From Tenodera sinensis (taxonomy: Eukaryota > Arthropoda > Insecta > Mantodea > Mantidae): 64,000 nucleotides of DNA. The notes under the pieces are model-generated. The model did not search any database, had not been told where the DNA came from, and saw only the letters and a list, made by a program, of their open reading frames with translations. Position 1 is the first letter of the stretch, and every line of letters begins with the position of its first letter. Positions 35,501 to 47,560 of the stretch are shown piece by piece. The position numbers and the translations under genes were made by a program. The stretch lies in contig CM060962.1 of NCBI GenBank assembly GCA_030765045.1, forward strand, positions 210,829,136 to 210,893,135. The letters run 5' to 3'.

Positions 35501-36865
35501 GGTATACATAATATCAATTTTCCTATATACGTAAGGAGTCTTTCGCGGATAGAGGAAAATACAGAATGGCGTTTCATCCTAATTAGCACTTTACTTGGTA
35601 AAATATTCGTTATTATCTCCGAAATGGCTCACGATATTCATTAATATTTTGTAAATCTGAAATAATAACATGACAAAATATCTAGCTGGAACCTTCTGTG
35701 AAATAGCTTTTCTTCTTTGTTCCAGCAAAACTTCGTCTAATTAGAAAACATCAAAACATATATGAAACTTTGGTAACGTTAAGAACTTCAACATTTAATT
35801 ATAACCAATTTTTAACCAATTTTTTTAGCATTAACCATTTCCAAAATACTCGCTGTTGTAGGTGCGTTTAAAGTTTCATGTGTTTTAAGTAGCAGGACTG
35901 AAATTTGATGAAGCCAAATGCCAACTGTGTTTCCCCAAGAGGGATGTAGTCAGTCCATTTTTTAGTTCTACGGACCATTATTCTGTAGTCCATGTTGCAC
36001 CAAATGATTGCGCGAAGGTGGGAATGAGATAATGGTGATGATGGCGATATTAACGGAAGGACTAGCACGGAAAATTGCAATATCTGATGGAAATCTACCT
36101 AAGAGATGTCTCCGCCACAAATCCGTACTGCGTTGCTGATATTAATGAGAGGCGAGAGATCTAATTCCTGTTTCTTATAACTTTGTCGATGTGATATATT
36201 TATTCTTCCACGCTCCCTTTCCTTCCACTTTCTCTTAATGGTTAATGTACACCTTTGAATGGTGACAAACAAGCCCTCTGCAATGCAAGATTAGGCGATG
36301 ATGGAAGCTATAAAAACATCGCATCATGATAGATGCACATACTTTCATCATCCTGAGAGGCAGGAATAAACCGAAAAATCCTCCTGCCTATTTGTTCATA
36401 GGAATTTACATGTATTCAGACTTATTAACTATGTTACATAACATATTTGATTCATTCAATAATGAAAATTAAATCTGAACAACTATCAACGAAAATATTA
36501 AAATAAATTATCATTCGCACAACAAACTTGGATACGACAGCAGCCAATGGGAGGTGTCTAGTGGACGTAACAGTTAAGAGATACGGGCAAAGCTGTAAAG
36601 CATACAGTTAATCACTCGGCGACAACGCTGTCTGCTATGTAGGTAATGTGTCCATTCTTTTGTTGAGTCAATGTCTTATGTATATAACGTTTATCAAAGA
36701 GCCGACAGTGGTAACTAATTGTATTGCCCAAACGCTGACACCAATTATACCTACCTACACTAAATCGGTTAATATGTCTAGAATGATAAAGGAGTGAGAT
36801 GGTCGTGCGATTGCTACACTCCAGCGTTTTTTAAAGAGCATACAAACATGTGTGTTTAAAATACT
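35501..36865. other. Non-coding spacer
   Basis: Nothing recognised. Confidence 0.5.
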
Positions 36866-36872
36866 AGAATAC

Positions 36873-36989
36873 CTGTGAATGTGATGGTGTCTCGCCAGGA
36901 GCTGGGTTCATAACGCCGAAAGTACACCTCGATATCTTCCCCACAGACGACTGTGCAGCGACGAAGTCGAGGCAGTGGCGCCATATCCA
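36873..36989 (-). CDS. Possible host exon, unidentified
   Basis: On the minus strand a GC-richer block between an AG (ATAGCACTAG) and a GT (CACAG then GTATTC) is open for 39 codons. It reads MAPLPRLRRCTVVCGEDIEV, then YFRRYEPSSWRDTITFTG. The base composition contrasts with the AT-rich flanks and the peptide is well mixed, which suits an exon. Both splice sites are only moderate and no neighbouring exon was found. I do not recognise the family. It could also be a captured fragment inside an old repeat. Confidence 0.3.
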
Positions 36990-36999
36990 CTAGTGCTAT

Positions 37000-38275
37000 T
37001 AACACTCGCAGTTTAATCACTTTTGCTACATGTCGCAATGCTAGTATTGTATAAACACTTTGTATAGTCTTTCACCAGTGCTATGTCCTTCGGCGCTCGG
37101 CTTAAAACTACGGTTATCAAAACAATCAAATCTAAGTACTGGGGGCTAACGGAAAAAAACAACATAGGTGTTTGCTTTGTAGCACAAATAATGCGATAGC
37201 AAAGCATTTTTATGTTTTTTTCATACCAAATGTAACATTAATTCTAGAAATCCTAAATCATTGTAGGCGACTCTTACCAATTTCAACCAAGTTTAAAATT
37301 CGACTAATGTCAATTGTATCTCAATTTCAACCCTATACGTGCAACGATTTTCTGAAACACCGTAAAAAGACAAGAAAAAACAAACACAGTTTAACCCGAT
37401 ACCGACTACAACCACACCTAATATACCTACTATCTTTGAACTCTCGTACAACAGTTGCATTTTGTGTGTACAGCGAGTCGCCTAATGCAATTTTTTTGAT
37501 TTGTATAAAGTACCAAATCTCATGGAAGGTGATGGGTGAAACTTGGGCATTCTTAATCAAAATGTACATTTTTTGCATCAATATATTACATGTACCTTTG
37601 AACACAGTTGTCATATTTAAATTCTTTACTATATTTTAATTTTCATTACATTTGTACACATTCAGCATTAAATGCAATCCCAAAATTGGATAATAGAAGA
37701 CTAACATTTTATCGGCATTTTTATTTTGTACAACATGAAAAATTAAGGGAATTCGTGATCCAACTTATGTTTAATATAAAATGTATACCGCGACAATTAC
37801 TAATTTTTAGTTAAATATTATAAATTCAATTAACTAAGTTTTTTACAGTATTTCTCATGTACTGTATAAAACTTAAGCTCGTTTTAGTAAGGAGAAATTG
37901 AAGAGAAAATTCTATTTTGATTCGTGCAAAATTGAAAAAAGAATACATTTTAATGGTAACTCGAAAGTAAATAACTTGGAAAAATCAAATTCTGTCCAAC
38001 GTTTGCTTGCTAGGTATATTCTTAGAACACACACAGGAAATTAGGCCTGAAGCTTTCAACATTTTACTCAAACCAATATCATCGTCTGAATTTTCCACTG
38101 CCTTTAACCACATTTCAAGTGCCTACTTCACCAAACTCTTATAATACAAAATTTCGACTGGGTATATGCAACGTTTTCAGAACATATTTCTTGCACCCAA
38201 TACAAAAAATGGCTCATTATAGGTGGCCTGCTAGCAAACGTATGTAAAAAGAAATATAAAGCTGCAATAATATCT
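37000..38275. other. Non-coding spacer
   Basis: A 155-codon plus frame at 37172-37639 overlaps a 93-codon minus frame. It is rich in F, I and L in AT-rich DNA and shows no domain, so I treat it as chance. Confidence 0.5.
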
Positions 38276-38278
38276 TAA

Positions 38279-38456
38279 GTCCGTCTCTGTAGTGTGGCTA
38301 GCGTGTCTGCCTCACATCCCAGAGGTGCTTGTTGGAACTTTGGTTAAGAGTTAGCTGGATAAGATCTTTTTTCCGGAGTACTAAGTTCTTTCGTTCATTC
38401 TTCGTTTCAAATTACTTAATCTGTTTACGGGACGTCCAACTACAAATAACAACAAC
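38279..38456 (+). mobile_element. tRNA-derived SINE, TCTGCCTCACATCC head
   Basis: TGTAGTGTGGCTAGCGTGTC and CTGCCTCACATCCCAGAGG match the head of the SINE at 18897, and TTAGCTGGATAAGATC matches its body. The B box is degraded. The 3' end runs straight into a GAT/AAT array. Confidence 0.6.
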
Positions 38457-38458
38457 TA

Positions 38459-38703
<245 letters not shown>

Positions 38704-38704
38704 T

Positions 38705-39940
38705 TGCACTTCAAGTATCACGAATTTAAACACTAAACATAAAATTGAATATGCAACAACCAAAGTATAAAATATAATTGAAGAAATACAATTTTAGGTC
38801 GTTAGGAGAAATGTCACATGTGATTTTCCTTACAGATGTTTACTATTAAAACACATGCTTGCACACCTACAAAATAATTTAACTTGTTTCTATCTAATAA
38901 CGTTCACATGTGTGCAACTGTGGAAGAGCATGGATTTGGGAAATTCTCATTTTACCACCATCATAAATATAGACGCTTTCATTTTCCACTACACAGCCCC
39001 AAAATTTTGCAACTGTATGCAGTGCCGTGTTTAGGAATATTTCGTGTGTCAAAAAATGTCAAGCATTTTCAGCAGTAAGCGATGCACTTCTTCCATCTAC
39101 CACCTCAAGAATGGTCAGTTTTGACAGCGAAACTGAATAGACAAAGCACACTTTTCACACACACGATCATCCAACTCAGAGCAACTGTCGTTACAGTAAA
39201 CCAACTTCGAAAGAGATAATAGTCGGCCAACATCTGCAAATGTCACGACTAACAAACAGGCTAGGTGCTAAAGTCACGCAGAGGGCACATCACGCACGTG
39301 ACATAAACATCAGCACTAAGTTCGAGCACCTTACCTCATAAAGACAATGGTGACACCGTATACTCTCCAACCCCAGTCTTCAATGTTCTATGGAGTTACT
39401 AGATTCCACCTAGCATTCTAGGGGCGTTCGATACAGCACGAAACAACGCACGAGCCGTTGTACGTACAGAGTTTAAATGTTGTATAGTGTAAGCAATTTT
39501 GACTATACTTTTGAATTCCGCTCAAATCTGCATACAATTAAAAACAGTTTATGAGGAGAAGATTCTAAACCTTTAGCATTTTCAAGTGAATCGCTGCACC
39601 TATATGCGGAAAAAAAAAAAACAAAAAAAAACTCATATTTGGATAAAACCGGCTAAGAAAAATAAAAACGCTGGGCCAGTTGCAACAATCCTGTCGAACC
39701 GCTGGGGTCCAGCATCTCCTCCCGTAGAGTATGGTACAAGGCATGAGCTGCTAGCAGGCTGACGTTCAGCCTATGGATTTTGCTACGTACCTACCACCAA
39801 TAGGGTTTAACCGCAGATAGGAAAATATTTAGAAGGGTATATACGGGCGGTGTTTCAATAATTTTAGGTTGTTTTGGTTTAGAAGGGAGCTGGATCTGCA
39901 TTCTGGTGAAGTAAAAGGTTTTAAACTGGAGTTTTAAAAG
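38705..39940. other. Non-coding spacer; includes probable 3' UTR of the adjacent LINE
   Basis: From about 39680 upward the sequence is likely the minus-strand LINE's 3' untranslated part, but no poly(A) end is visible. The rest holds nothing recognised. Confidence 0.4.
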
Positions 39941-39948
39941 TTTTTAAT

Positions 39949-41062
39949 TTAGAATTTTGATTGGGGGTAATTTTGAGAGCCGAACAACTCTTTGTTGGGA
40001 CTATAAATGGAGCTCAGCTTTAGCTGCTGATGGAGTTGCTCCTTGGTTATGGGGTATGCCCGCAAGCATACCCCATAAGTACGACCTAAAGCGGCGTATT
40101 CTTGGATCATAGTCCCCAAGAGACCTAACCAGGGCGCTTTGGTGGGTTGGTAACTTGCTGCCCGGCGCCTAATTTCATCCTCGCGCATGGAAGAGAAGTG
40201 AAGTAGTCTCAAGGGGAAAAGAAAATATTGACCGGAGTCCTCTATTCTGCGCCCTTTGGAGCCACAGGATCCAGCTGCCTGCGGCCATATCCCACACTTC
40301 ACAGGTGTAAAGCATAAGGGGGATTACAAGAGCCCGGAAGAGGCGTAACTTCAGGCGGACTGGCATCTCGGACCTCAGCATGGGGTACAGAGAGGCAATA
40401 GCCCCCTGCATCCTCGCCGAGATATCTCTGATATGCTCGCGGAAAGTTAGACCACTGTCCAGTTTAACTCCCAAGTAGGTGATGGAGTTTCTCAACTCGA
40501 TCCTTAGTCCTCGAAATTGAAATGTGGGGCAATCTGCGGGGGTGTGGCGCCTCGTTGAGAGGATGGCGTGGCTCTTCTCCGTGTTAACGGACATTCGCTC
40601 TCGCCGGCACCACTTTTGGACGAGGCGTAGGTGTTGCTGTATGGAGTTGAAGGCTCTGAGAAGCTGTTTGCTGGTGCAGAACAGCAACACGTCATCAGCT
40701 ATGCTGACCTGTGGCTGTGATGGAAAGCCTGCCATATAGACGTTGAATAGTGTGGGGGACAGCACAGAGCCTTCGGTGACTCCGCCTCTTATTGGTCTTA
40801 GTGTAAATGTTCTCCCCGCGATTGTGACTTTAAATGTGCGGTGTCTGAGGAAGCTGTGTATGATGTTGATTATCTGTGTAGGTAGTCCCAGTTGGACGAG
40901 TTTGAATAGGAGCCCCGCGTGCCAGGTCGTTGAGAAGGCCTTTCCTACGTCCAGAGTTACCGCAGCAGTGAAGGCGCGTTCCCGGAAACCCAGGGCAGCA
41001 GCCTCCACCATCCGCAGCAACTGCTTAGGTGAGGAATGCCCGGGACGAAATGGTACTGAAGG
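39949..41062 (-). pseudogene. Jockey-like LINE reverse transcriptase, C-terminal half
   Basis: The enzyme copies element RNA into DNA at a nicked target. On the minus strand FRPGHSSPKQLLRMVEAAAL starts the recognisable RT domain at about 41060. Motif A is TLDVGKAFSTTWH, where the catalytic Asp is kept but the following FD is FS. The next block is GGVTEGSVLSPTLFNVY, with P-Q changed to T-E. The YADD motif is SIADDVLLF, keeping both Asp. Then follow WCRRERMSVNTEKSHAIL and SITYLGVKLDSGLTFREHI, and a thumb and C-terminal region up to a frameshift near 40178. A stop lies just upstream of FRPGH. The endonuclease and gag parts are absent, so this is a 5'-truncated, probably inactive copy with an unusually long open frame (281 residues). 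Confidence 0.9.
40047..40078. repeat. Perfect 13-bp inverted repeat
   Basis: TTATGGGGTATGC and its exact complement are separated by six bases, inside the decayed C-terminus of the Jockey-like LINE. Confidence 0.9.
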
Positions 41063-41585
41063 CTACCCAGCCTATATGGCCAACTCTTGCGTGCCACCAG
41101 GATCCACACTTAAGAGAACACCGATAGCATTGGTGCGCCTGACTTTCCTGGATCGGACGCACCACACCGCCTAAATCTAATGGGCCAGTACCACAGACAC
41201 GATTGACAAAACCTCCTCGCAAATAATGGCTAGATGGTAACTTTAAAAAGGTATTATTAAAATAAGAACTGCATATAACTGGTGTCCAAAATTACTCATG
41301 TAAGTTAAAGCCCATAAAGACCTTTTAAAACAGTCCGGCTACTTTTCTATCACTTTCTTACCTTCTAAAATTTTACCACACATACTTATCATTTAATTAA
41401 TTAATTTACTTAATTATTTAATTTAATTACTATTTAATTACCATCTAAAGGTTACTTAAACCCGGGACATAAAAGTACAATTGTAAGTCGCCCTTGAGGT
41501 ATTTATCTCTGATGTGAGATTCCTTTGTGGTTAACCGGGAAAAGTACGAATCAGCTGGGGAATTTAATGTAGTACTGGCAAGTTG
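41063..41585. other. Unassigned stretch beside the LINE
   Basis: A 65-codon minus frame (41025-41222) includes C-Y-R-C-S and W-W-H-A-R-V-G-H-I-G, vaguely like a zinc knuckle, but I could not place it. The rest (TTAATTAA-rich) shows nothing. Confidence 0.35.
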
Positions 41586-41589
41586 GCCA

Positions 41590-41745
41590 TGGTAGCTTAG
41601 TGGTTAAAGCAGCCGCTTGATTAGCGTAAGCTCCGTGGTTCAAATCCCGGCTACGGCATTGAATTTTTCAGTTTCTGATTCAACCTCTTAAAACATTGCC
41701 CACACACGGCTTGTGTGTTTAAAAACACCAGCAATAAGCTTGTTG
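41590..41745 (+). mobile_element. tRNA-derived SINE, ordinary (non-palindromic) form
   Basis: The A box is CATGGTAGCTTAGTGGTTAAA and the B box GTGGTTCAAATCCCGGC. The body is GGCATTGAATTTTTCAG, and the 3' end CACACACGGCTTGTGTGT. It is the template form of the arms seen in the palindromic elements at 33299 and 57461. Confidence 0.75.
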
Positions 41746-41762
41746 GTATAAATAAATAATAA

Positions 41763-42470
41763 TTTTGTCTATTTCTTACGGTTTACCCGTCATTCAGATA
41801 GGAAAGAACTTCGTTGTAGGTGCAAGGTGCTTTGAGCGATAGTCAAATGTTTTAAAGCTTTGAGGTTTCGTTCTCTTTGCACGTTTAACGTATACAAAAT
41901 GCACAACGTTGTTGCATCTGACGAATGTTTAAGTTTTCCGAAACTGACATAAATAACAAGGAGTACCTCCGAAATAGTCCACTCTACAAAACATTTATTT
42001 GCACATAGATGGTGTGTTTTAGGGAGATCTACATTTTTGTATAGTAAGAATTGGTCTATCTCTTACGGTTTACGAGTTATTCAAAAGTCATCCACAGTAA
42101 ACAGGACTACATAGGCTATACCGAGAAAATTCAAAATATAGTTTTATTTGTCATAAAAGTATCTTAAGCATATGTCATTTTAATAAAAATTGTTACAGCC
42201 ATTTTCAAGAAAACAAAAATTTTCAAAACATGTAAAGGGCAGTTTAGGGTGGAGTAATTGTCTTCAAAATCTTCGTTTCGCATCCTTGAAAGACATTAAA
42301 CTTAAACACCAACTTTGGTTTTTAACCGACTTTTCCACACCCACACCTTTTTTTCTAAAAATGCTTTTTTTTTTTTTTGGAGCCTTCAAAACATATTTCC
42401 GGTGAAATCTCGACATCAAATCTTTTTGGTGGAATGCAATACTTTCTGTACTTACTAGGAGACAAAGTAA
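41763..42470 (+). mobile_element. TCTCTACT-family copy, 5'-truncated
   Basis: Starts within the family (GTAGGTGCAAGGTGCTTTGA) and contains all core blocks. It ends at ACTAGGAGACAAAGTAAA. The CA tract is reduced to CCACACCCACACC. Confidence 0.7.
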
Positions 42471-42479
42471 AAATTTAAG

Positions 42480-42965
42480 GCATACATTTCATTTTATATA
42501 AAAAGATACATTTTAATAAAGTACTTCAACGCAGTTTTGAGAAAATAAAATTTTTTGAAAAATGTTCCATGCAAAGGGTAGTTTGGGGTATGGGGATATT
42601 TTTGAAAATCTTCGTGCCGCCTCCTTGGAAGATGCTGAACTTGAACACAGAGTTTGGTATTTAACCGACTTTTCGTTTTGGAGTTATGCTGTTCACACAC
42701 ACACACACGCGCACCCGCACCTACACCCCCACCCCCACCCCACACACACACACACGCGCGCGCACCCGCACCCACACCCCCACCCCCACCCCCTCCCCAC
42801 ACACACACACACACACACGCACGCACACGCGCACGCACACACACTCATTTTTCTAAACATGTTTTTTCTTGATTCAGGTAGTCTCAATAGTTCAATGTTC
42901 GGCGAAACCTCTGTATGAAACTGAATACTTCACTACTTACTACACGTAGTAGAGCAACTAAAAAC
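42480..42965 (+). mobile_element. TCTCTACT-family copy, 3' half
   Basis: Abuts the previous copy head to tail. It keeps CATGCAAAGGGTAGTTTGGG, the TTAACCGACTTTTCGTTTTG block and the end TACACGTAGTAGAGCAACTA. Confidence 0.7.
42695..42843. repeat. (CA)n/(CCCCCA)n compound microsatellite
   Basis: Expanded at the position of the CA tract of the host repeat; it alternates CACACA, CACGCG and CACCCC blocks. Confidence 0.95.
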
Positions 42966-43954
42966 GGTGCAGCTCCAAATATTCAATTTTATAAGGACAT
43001 AAAAACCCTTAGTTACAGTTTTATAGCGTTACATTTGAAAACAGAACACCCATATCTTATTTCAGATATTTCACTTAAACACTGTCGAGGTGGTTTGCAT
43101 AGTCCTTGTTTTCTCCTGAACTTTGAATGCTAGCCAATGCATTTGCGAGGTAGCATTGCCGTGCCCTGTTGCAGTATTTAGTACCAGTTCAGTAATTACA
43201 ATTATTACTTTCTCTACTGCGTATAGCAAGTAGAAAAGTAGTGAAGTATTGCATTCCACCCAAAAATTCAATGTCAAGATTTCACCGGAAATGTTTTGAG
43301 GCCACCTGAATCCAAGAAAAAGCATTTTTAGAAAAAAGGTACGTGTGTGTGCGTCTGTGTGTATGTGTGTGCGCGCGCGTGCGTTTGCGTTTGCGTTTGC
43401 GTGTGCGTGCCTGTCTGGCTGTCGGTGTCTTTGTCTCTCTGTCTGTGAACAGCATAACTCAAAAACGCAAAGTCGGTTAAAAACCAAAGTTGGTATTTAA
43501 GTTTAATATCTTTCAAGGATGCGATACGAAGATTTTTAAGAAAATCCCTCCACCCTAAACTACACTTTACATGGAAAAGTTTTTGAAAATTTGGATTTTC
43601 TCGAAAATGGCTAATGATTTTGATTAAAATGCTATATGCATATATTTTTATGACAAATGAAATGTATATTTTGAATTTTTGGTTATATCCTATACCAGGT
43701 GAGTCAGCTGCCCCTTATTCTCGAGTTTTATGCAATCCGCATTTTATACTCCAACACGAAAACATCGATCCCATTACTAGGTTGTACAGGCGTATTTAAC
43801 ATGGATGTTAAACACTCGATGAAATTAGTGCTAATATAGATGTTATCACATCGCCTTTTAATATATTCGTAATAAGACAGCTGACGTTTGCACTTCTGCA
43901 GACGTTCACTGGTACCAGAGAATATTACATCTTAAACGGAATGTTTACCTCACA

Positions 43955-44045
43955 CGTTACTAGGTAGCTCAGTTGGAATGGCGCACGACTCCGAAGTAAT
44001 CTGTCTGCAAAGAAGGTAGTTCGAATCACCTGCATGTACTAATTT
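43955..44045 (+). repeat. tRNA-like relic
   Basis: GGTAGCTCAGTTGGAATGGC resembles an A box and GGTAGTTCGAATCACC a B box. The middle does not fold as a tRNA. Probably a SINE head. Confidence 0.4.
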
Positions 44046-44227
44046 TTTTTACCGTGCAATCCTCACAATTTACAAATTATTATTCTGAAAACTGTTATTA
44101 CGAGTATATTCATTTTTATTGTTTTATTTATGTTTTATGGCATTGTTTGATGTTTCTTTATTGGTGAACTAAATTATGTAGTTGTTTAAACATACCTATA
44201 GATAGGTGCAATTGAAATAAGGATTAT

Positions 44228-44690
44228 TTATACACATTTGAACACAGAAAGCAAGGAAATTACATTGTCAGAGTTTAACATGGAAGTTAAACTCAATTTT
44301 GCAGACAATGAATTATTGTGCTTGGTGTAGGTGCAAACAATAACGATGGAACTTATAGTGTTCAATATTCGCACTACAGAAGATGGGCTGATATTCACCT
44401 CCTGAGCAACTGACCGTGTACTAGTATGCGGATTGTTCTGCGTGGCGTTCAAAACTACTTCTGCATTAACACCCGATGTTGCTGGTGCGTGTCTATGAGG
44501 AGGCATTCTTGCAAGTGACGCTGTTACACGCAGACACCTTTCAACATTCCGGAAGGTGTTTGCTGTTGGTTGTCGTCTATTCGGATATCTCTCCCGATAT
44601 AGATGCTGAGCCGCTGGTGTATTTGTTCTTGCTTTTCCGTAGATCAAAAGCATATCTACGTACTCGTCTGTCGAATAAATAATGAAAGAC
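44228..44690 (-). pseudogene. DUF4817 helix-turn-helix transposase, N-terminal fragment
   Basis: The minus-strand frame reads YSTDEYVDMLLIYGKARTNT, then AAQHLYRERYPNRRQPTANT and FRNVERCLRVTAS, the full DUF4817 signature (Y-x-x-x-E, YG, LY-x-x-x-YP-x-R-x-x-P-x-x-x-TF). A linker follows, then VVLNATQNNPHTSTRSVAQE and VNISPSSVVRIL, a second helix-turn-helix as in mariner transposases. Protein character ends at about 44345, exactly where the catalytic domain should begin. The upstream 20 codons of the open frame come from an adjoining hAT-like MITE. The intact frame over 115 residues suggests a fairly recent deletion. DNA binding is inferred; catalysis is excluded. Confidence 0.85.
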
Positions 44691-44730
44691 TGGCACAAAA
44701 TATCGTGCGACAGCACACGTGTGGAGAACG

Positions 44731-45290
44731 CAGGGGTCGGCATTCGCAACACACTACATCATGCCAGTCCAATGGGCCAGAAGTCATTATAACTGGTCAA
44801 TTACAAAATGCAGACAGCCAAAAACGATTTAAATAATGTCCTAAACCCTCAGGGACTTTATAAGTAGATTATTGTGAATTCGGTTTCCAAGTTTTGATGA
44901 ACATAAAAAAAAAATATATTTACACTGCTGAGACTCGAACCTGTGTCATTGGTGGTTAACGGAGAGTACACATCACAATCCTATTCAGCTATTTCGAGAC
45001 TTGACTGAAAGCACGTACTGCGTGCAATAGTAAGACTTGTATGCCTGGCGCTATGCCATTGCCACCTCGCAAGTTGGCGTACCTTTTAAGACAGTTTTAA
45101 TCATTTACTGGGCGTTTTAATATTATTACTTAAATGGCAAAAGCTGTTATGCATATTGAGATGCACGAGGCGTAGTTCACGCAAAAATGTAAATAAACTG
45201 TTGTTTAATAATATGTCCGTTTTGACTATACGGGTCCATGATGGATGAGGCGTGTCTAAATTTTTCCTAATTTTTGGCAGCCAACCCCTG
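44731..45290. mobile_element. hAT-like MITE
   Basis: CAGGGGTCGGCATTCGC at the left is matched by CAGGGGTTGGCTGCCAA inverted at the right, the usual hAT terminal form. The 8-bp flanks do not match, so the target duplication has decayed or the limits are off. A minus-strand tRNA-like relic lies inside near 44925. Confidence 0.5.
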
Positions 45291-46089
45291 CTCTAAGTAC
45301 AAGAATCCACCATTTTCTTTTTAGCTGACGTTGTTAGTGTACTCATATGATAGGTCCATTTTTTCCGAGGCGTTTACTGAATTACGTTGCTATGTATACT
45401 CTAATAAAAAGTTTGTAAAATCGGCCGGAAACCGGAATTAGCTCTCAGTAAACAAGTCGTATGTTTCTGAGGTGTACTTTAGCGAGGAGTACGTTCTGTC
45501 CCTTAAACCACTGTTGCTCTCAATTTTGCGCATTCCTCTCTTTAAGAACGTCAAGCAATACATTTTAGTAAACGCGAAACTGGACTAAGGCGTACATGCC
45601 GTTAGATGGGTGGCCTACCTTCCAAAAACATAAGGCGCGGCTGACTCACCTGGTATAATTCTGTTTACTCATGATGACTTCTGCATAACTAGTAAACCGT
45701 AAGAGATACACTAAATCTTACTGTACAAAAATTGTAGATCTCGTTAAAACACAGAATTTATGTCCAAATAAATTTTGTGTGGAGTGAGCCATTTCAGAGA
45801 TATTCCTTGTTATTTGTGTCAGTTTTGTAATAATTCACTTTTCTCAAATGGAAAGTCGTTATTCACTTTTTTATCTTTTAGACGTGCAAAGAGAACGGAG
45901 TTACAAAGCTTTGAAAGATTTGACTATGGCTCAAAGCCTACTGTATTCCCATATTTCCCTTTCACCCGCTAGAAGATAGGCAATAAGATAATTTCTGCAA
46001 ATGTTTATCTCGACTAACATGAAGAAAATAGAGGAGTATAATAGTCTGTAAGAATAGCTGATAAAGAGTAGAGAAAGTGCGAGTCAACA

Positions 46090-46752
46090 CATAAGATTTC
46101 TGCAATACTCTTATTTCATATATACTTACAGAGTTGTCACACAAACTTCTTCACCTCTCAGAGGCGCATAATTCTCTCCCTCTCCATGTGTTTCCAAAGA
46201 TTAGCAATTTAAAATTAATGCTCTAGAGCTTTAAGAGCAAAAACCGTTAAATAGAATGCTCTGAAGCGGTTGAAATGAAAGTCGGAAGTTGAACGATTCG
46301 TGTTCGATTTATCAGATGCCCAGCGTCCTCGGTTTCATTAAGTTCTGGCGACCTGAATTCGTTTTCACTCTTGTTCCTTATTCGCACCATTCGGAGTATG
46401 AACGCTTGCTCTTCGTAGAAATTCTGGTCCGAGCTTTTATTTTATTTCCCATTTCCGCAGTAGTGGGTAGTAAAAATGTTGGAACGTTCCGAAATACCCC
46501 CTCATGATATTTCAAAATTAAAGGACGGCTGAGACAGAAAACATATTTTAGGGCACTTACGATAACCTTTCAAACTTTCATCAAGAGCTGCTGGAAATCT
46601 GAAGTCAGTAATATATTACTTGTACTCCTGAAGAAAAAATTCAATATCAATTTAGTTTTTGTGCAGAATTGGACATATTCAAACATACTTAATATCGATT
46701 GCAATTTACTCTTTAATTTCTGTAGATCCCCTGGGAAACATGGTACCAAGAT
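46090..46752. other. Non-coding spacer
   Basis: Nothing recognised. Confidence 0.5.
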
Positions 46753-46755
46753 TTG

Positions 46756-47560
46756 AAAACCTGATGTGTTGCACTCACATGACTATCTCTACTCTTGTAC
46801 TAACCATTCCTACAAACTCTTATTCCTATATATTTTTCGTGTTAAGATAAACATTTGTACAAATTATCTTATTGCTTATTTCCTTGTAGGCACAAGGGGA
46901 ATATTAGAATACAGTAGGCTTTGTGCGATACTCAAATCTTTTAAAGCTTTGAGATTCCGTTCATTTTGCACACTTATCATATAAAAAAATGAACAACGAT
47001 GTTCCATTTGACGAAAGTTTTCCGAAACTCACACACATAACAAGGAATATCTTCCGAAATGGTTCAACCTACAAGAAAATTTATTGGGACATAAATTGTG
47101 TATTTTAGCAAGATCTACATGTTTGTAGAGTAAGATCTGGTCTATCTCTAACGGTTTACCAGTTATGCAAAAGTCGTCTAGAGTAAATACGACTACAGGA
47201 GCTATAGCCAGAAAATTCAAGATATGCATTTCATTTGTCATACAAATATCTTAAACAAATGACATTTTAATCAAAATCGTTAGAGCCATTATCAAATAAA
47301 TAAAAATTTTCGAAAAATTTTCCATGTAAAGGGTAGTTTAGGGTGGGGCTATTTTCTTCAAAATCTTCGTGTCGCATCCTTGAAAGATAATAAACCAATT
47401 GTGGTTTTTAGCCGACTTTTCGTTTTTGAGTTATGTTATCCACATACTGACACACACACGCACCTTTCTCTAATTTTTTTTTTTTTTTTTTTTTTTTTGA
47501 TTCAGGGGGCCTCAAAACATGTTTCCGGTGAAACATCGACGTTGAATTTTTGTGTTGCAT
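46756..47560 (+). mobile_element. TCTCTACT-family copy
   Basis: Starts GATGTGTTGCACTCACATGA and CTATCTCTACTCTTGTACTA, and contains every core block through CATGTTTCCGGTGAAAC. A poly(T) expansion replaces part of the CA-flanking sequence. Confidence 0.75.

Larger units (their letters stand above)
43691..45657 (-). mobile_element. DUF4817-bearing Tc1/mariner-like transposon, deletion derivative
   Basis: The ends are TATACCAGGTGAGTCAGCTG and, inverted, TATACCAGGTGAGTCAGCCG; about 28 bp match with a few mismatches. TA lies at each edge. The only coding relic is the DNA-binding part of a transposase (44228-44690, minus). The space left for a catalytic domain is too short and shows no DDE motifs, so this copy depended on another for movement. 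It contains a hAT-like MITE and two tRNA-like relics. Confidence 0.8.
43203..46085 (-). mobile_element. TCTCTACT-family copy split by a 2-kb transposon
   Basis: The minus-strand 3' part (43203-43690) begins TTACTTTCTCTACTGCGTAT. The 5' part (45658-46085) ends GAGTAGAGAAAGTGCGAGTC. Between them the family sequence resumes without loss (TTTTGGTTATATCC then ATTCTGTTTACTCATGATGA), as seen by comparison with the intact copy at 60630-61400. The interruption is the DUF4817 element. Confidence 0.8.

Noticed and set aside
37172..37639. 155-codon plus-strand frame
   Set aside because: AT-driven composition, an overlapping minus frame, and no splice sites or domain.
39608..39631. A-rich run considered as the poly(A) tail of the Jockey-like LINE
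   Set aside because: The LINE is on the minus strand, so its tail would appear as T on the plus strand.
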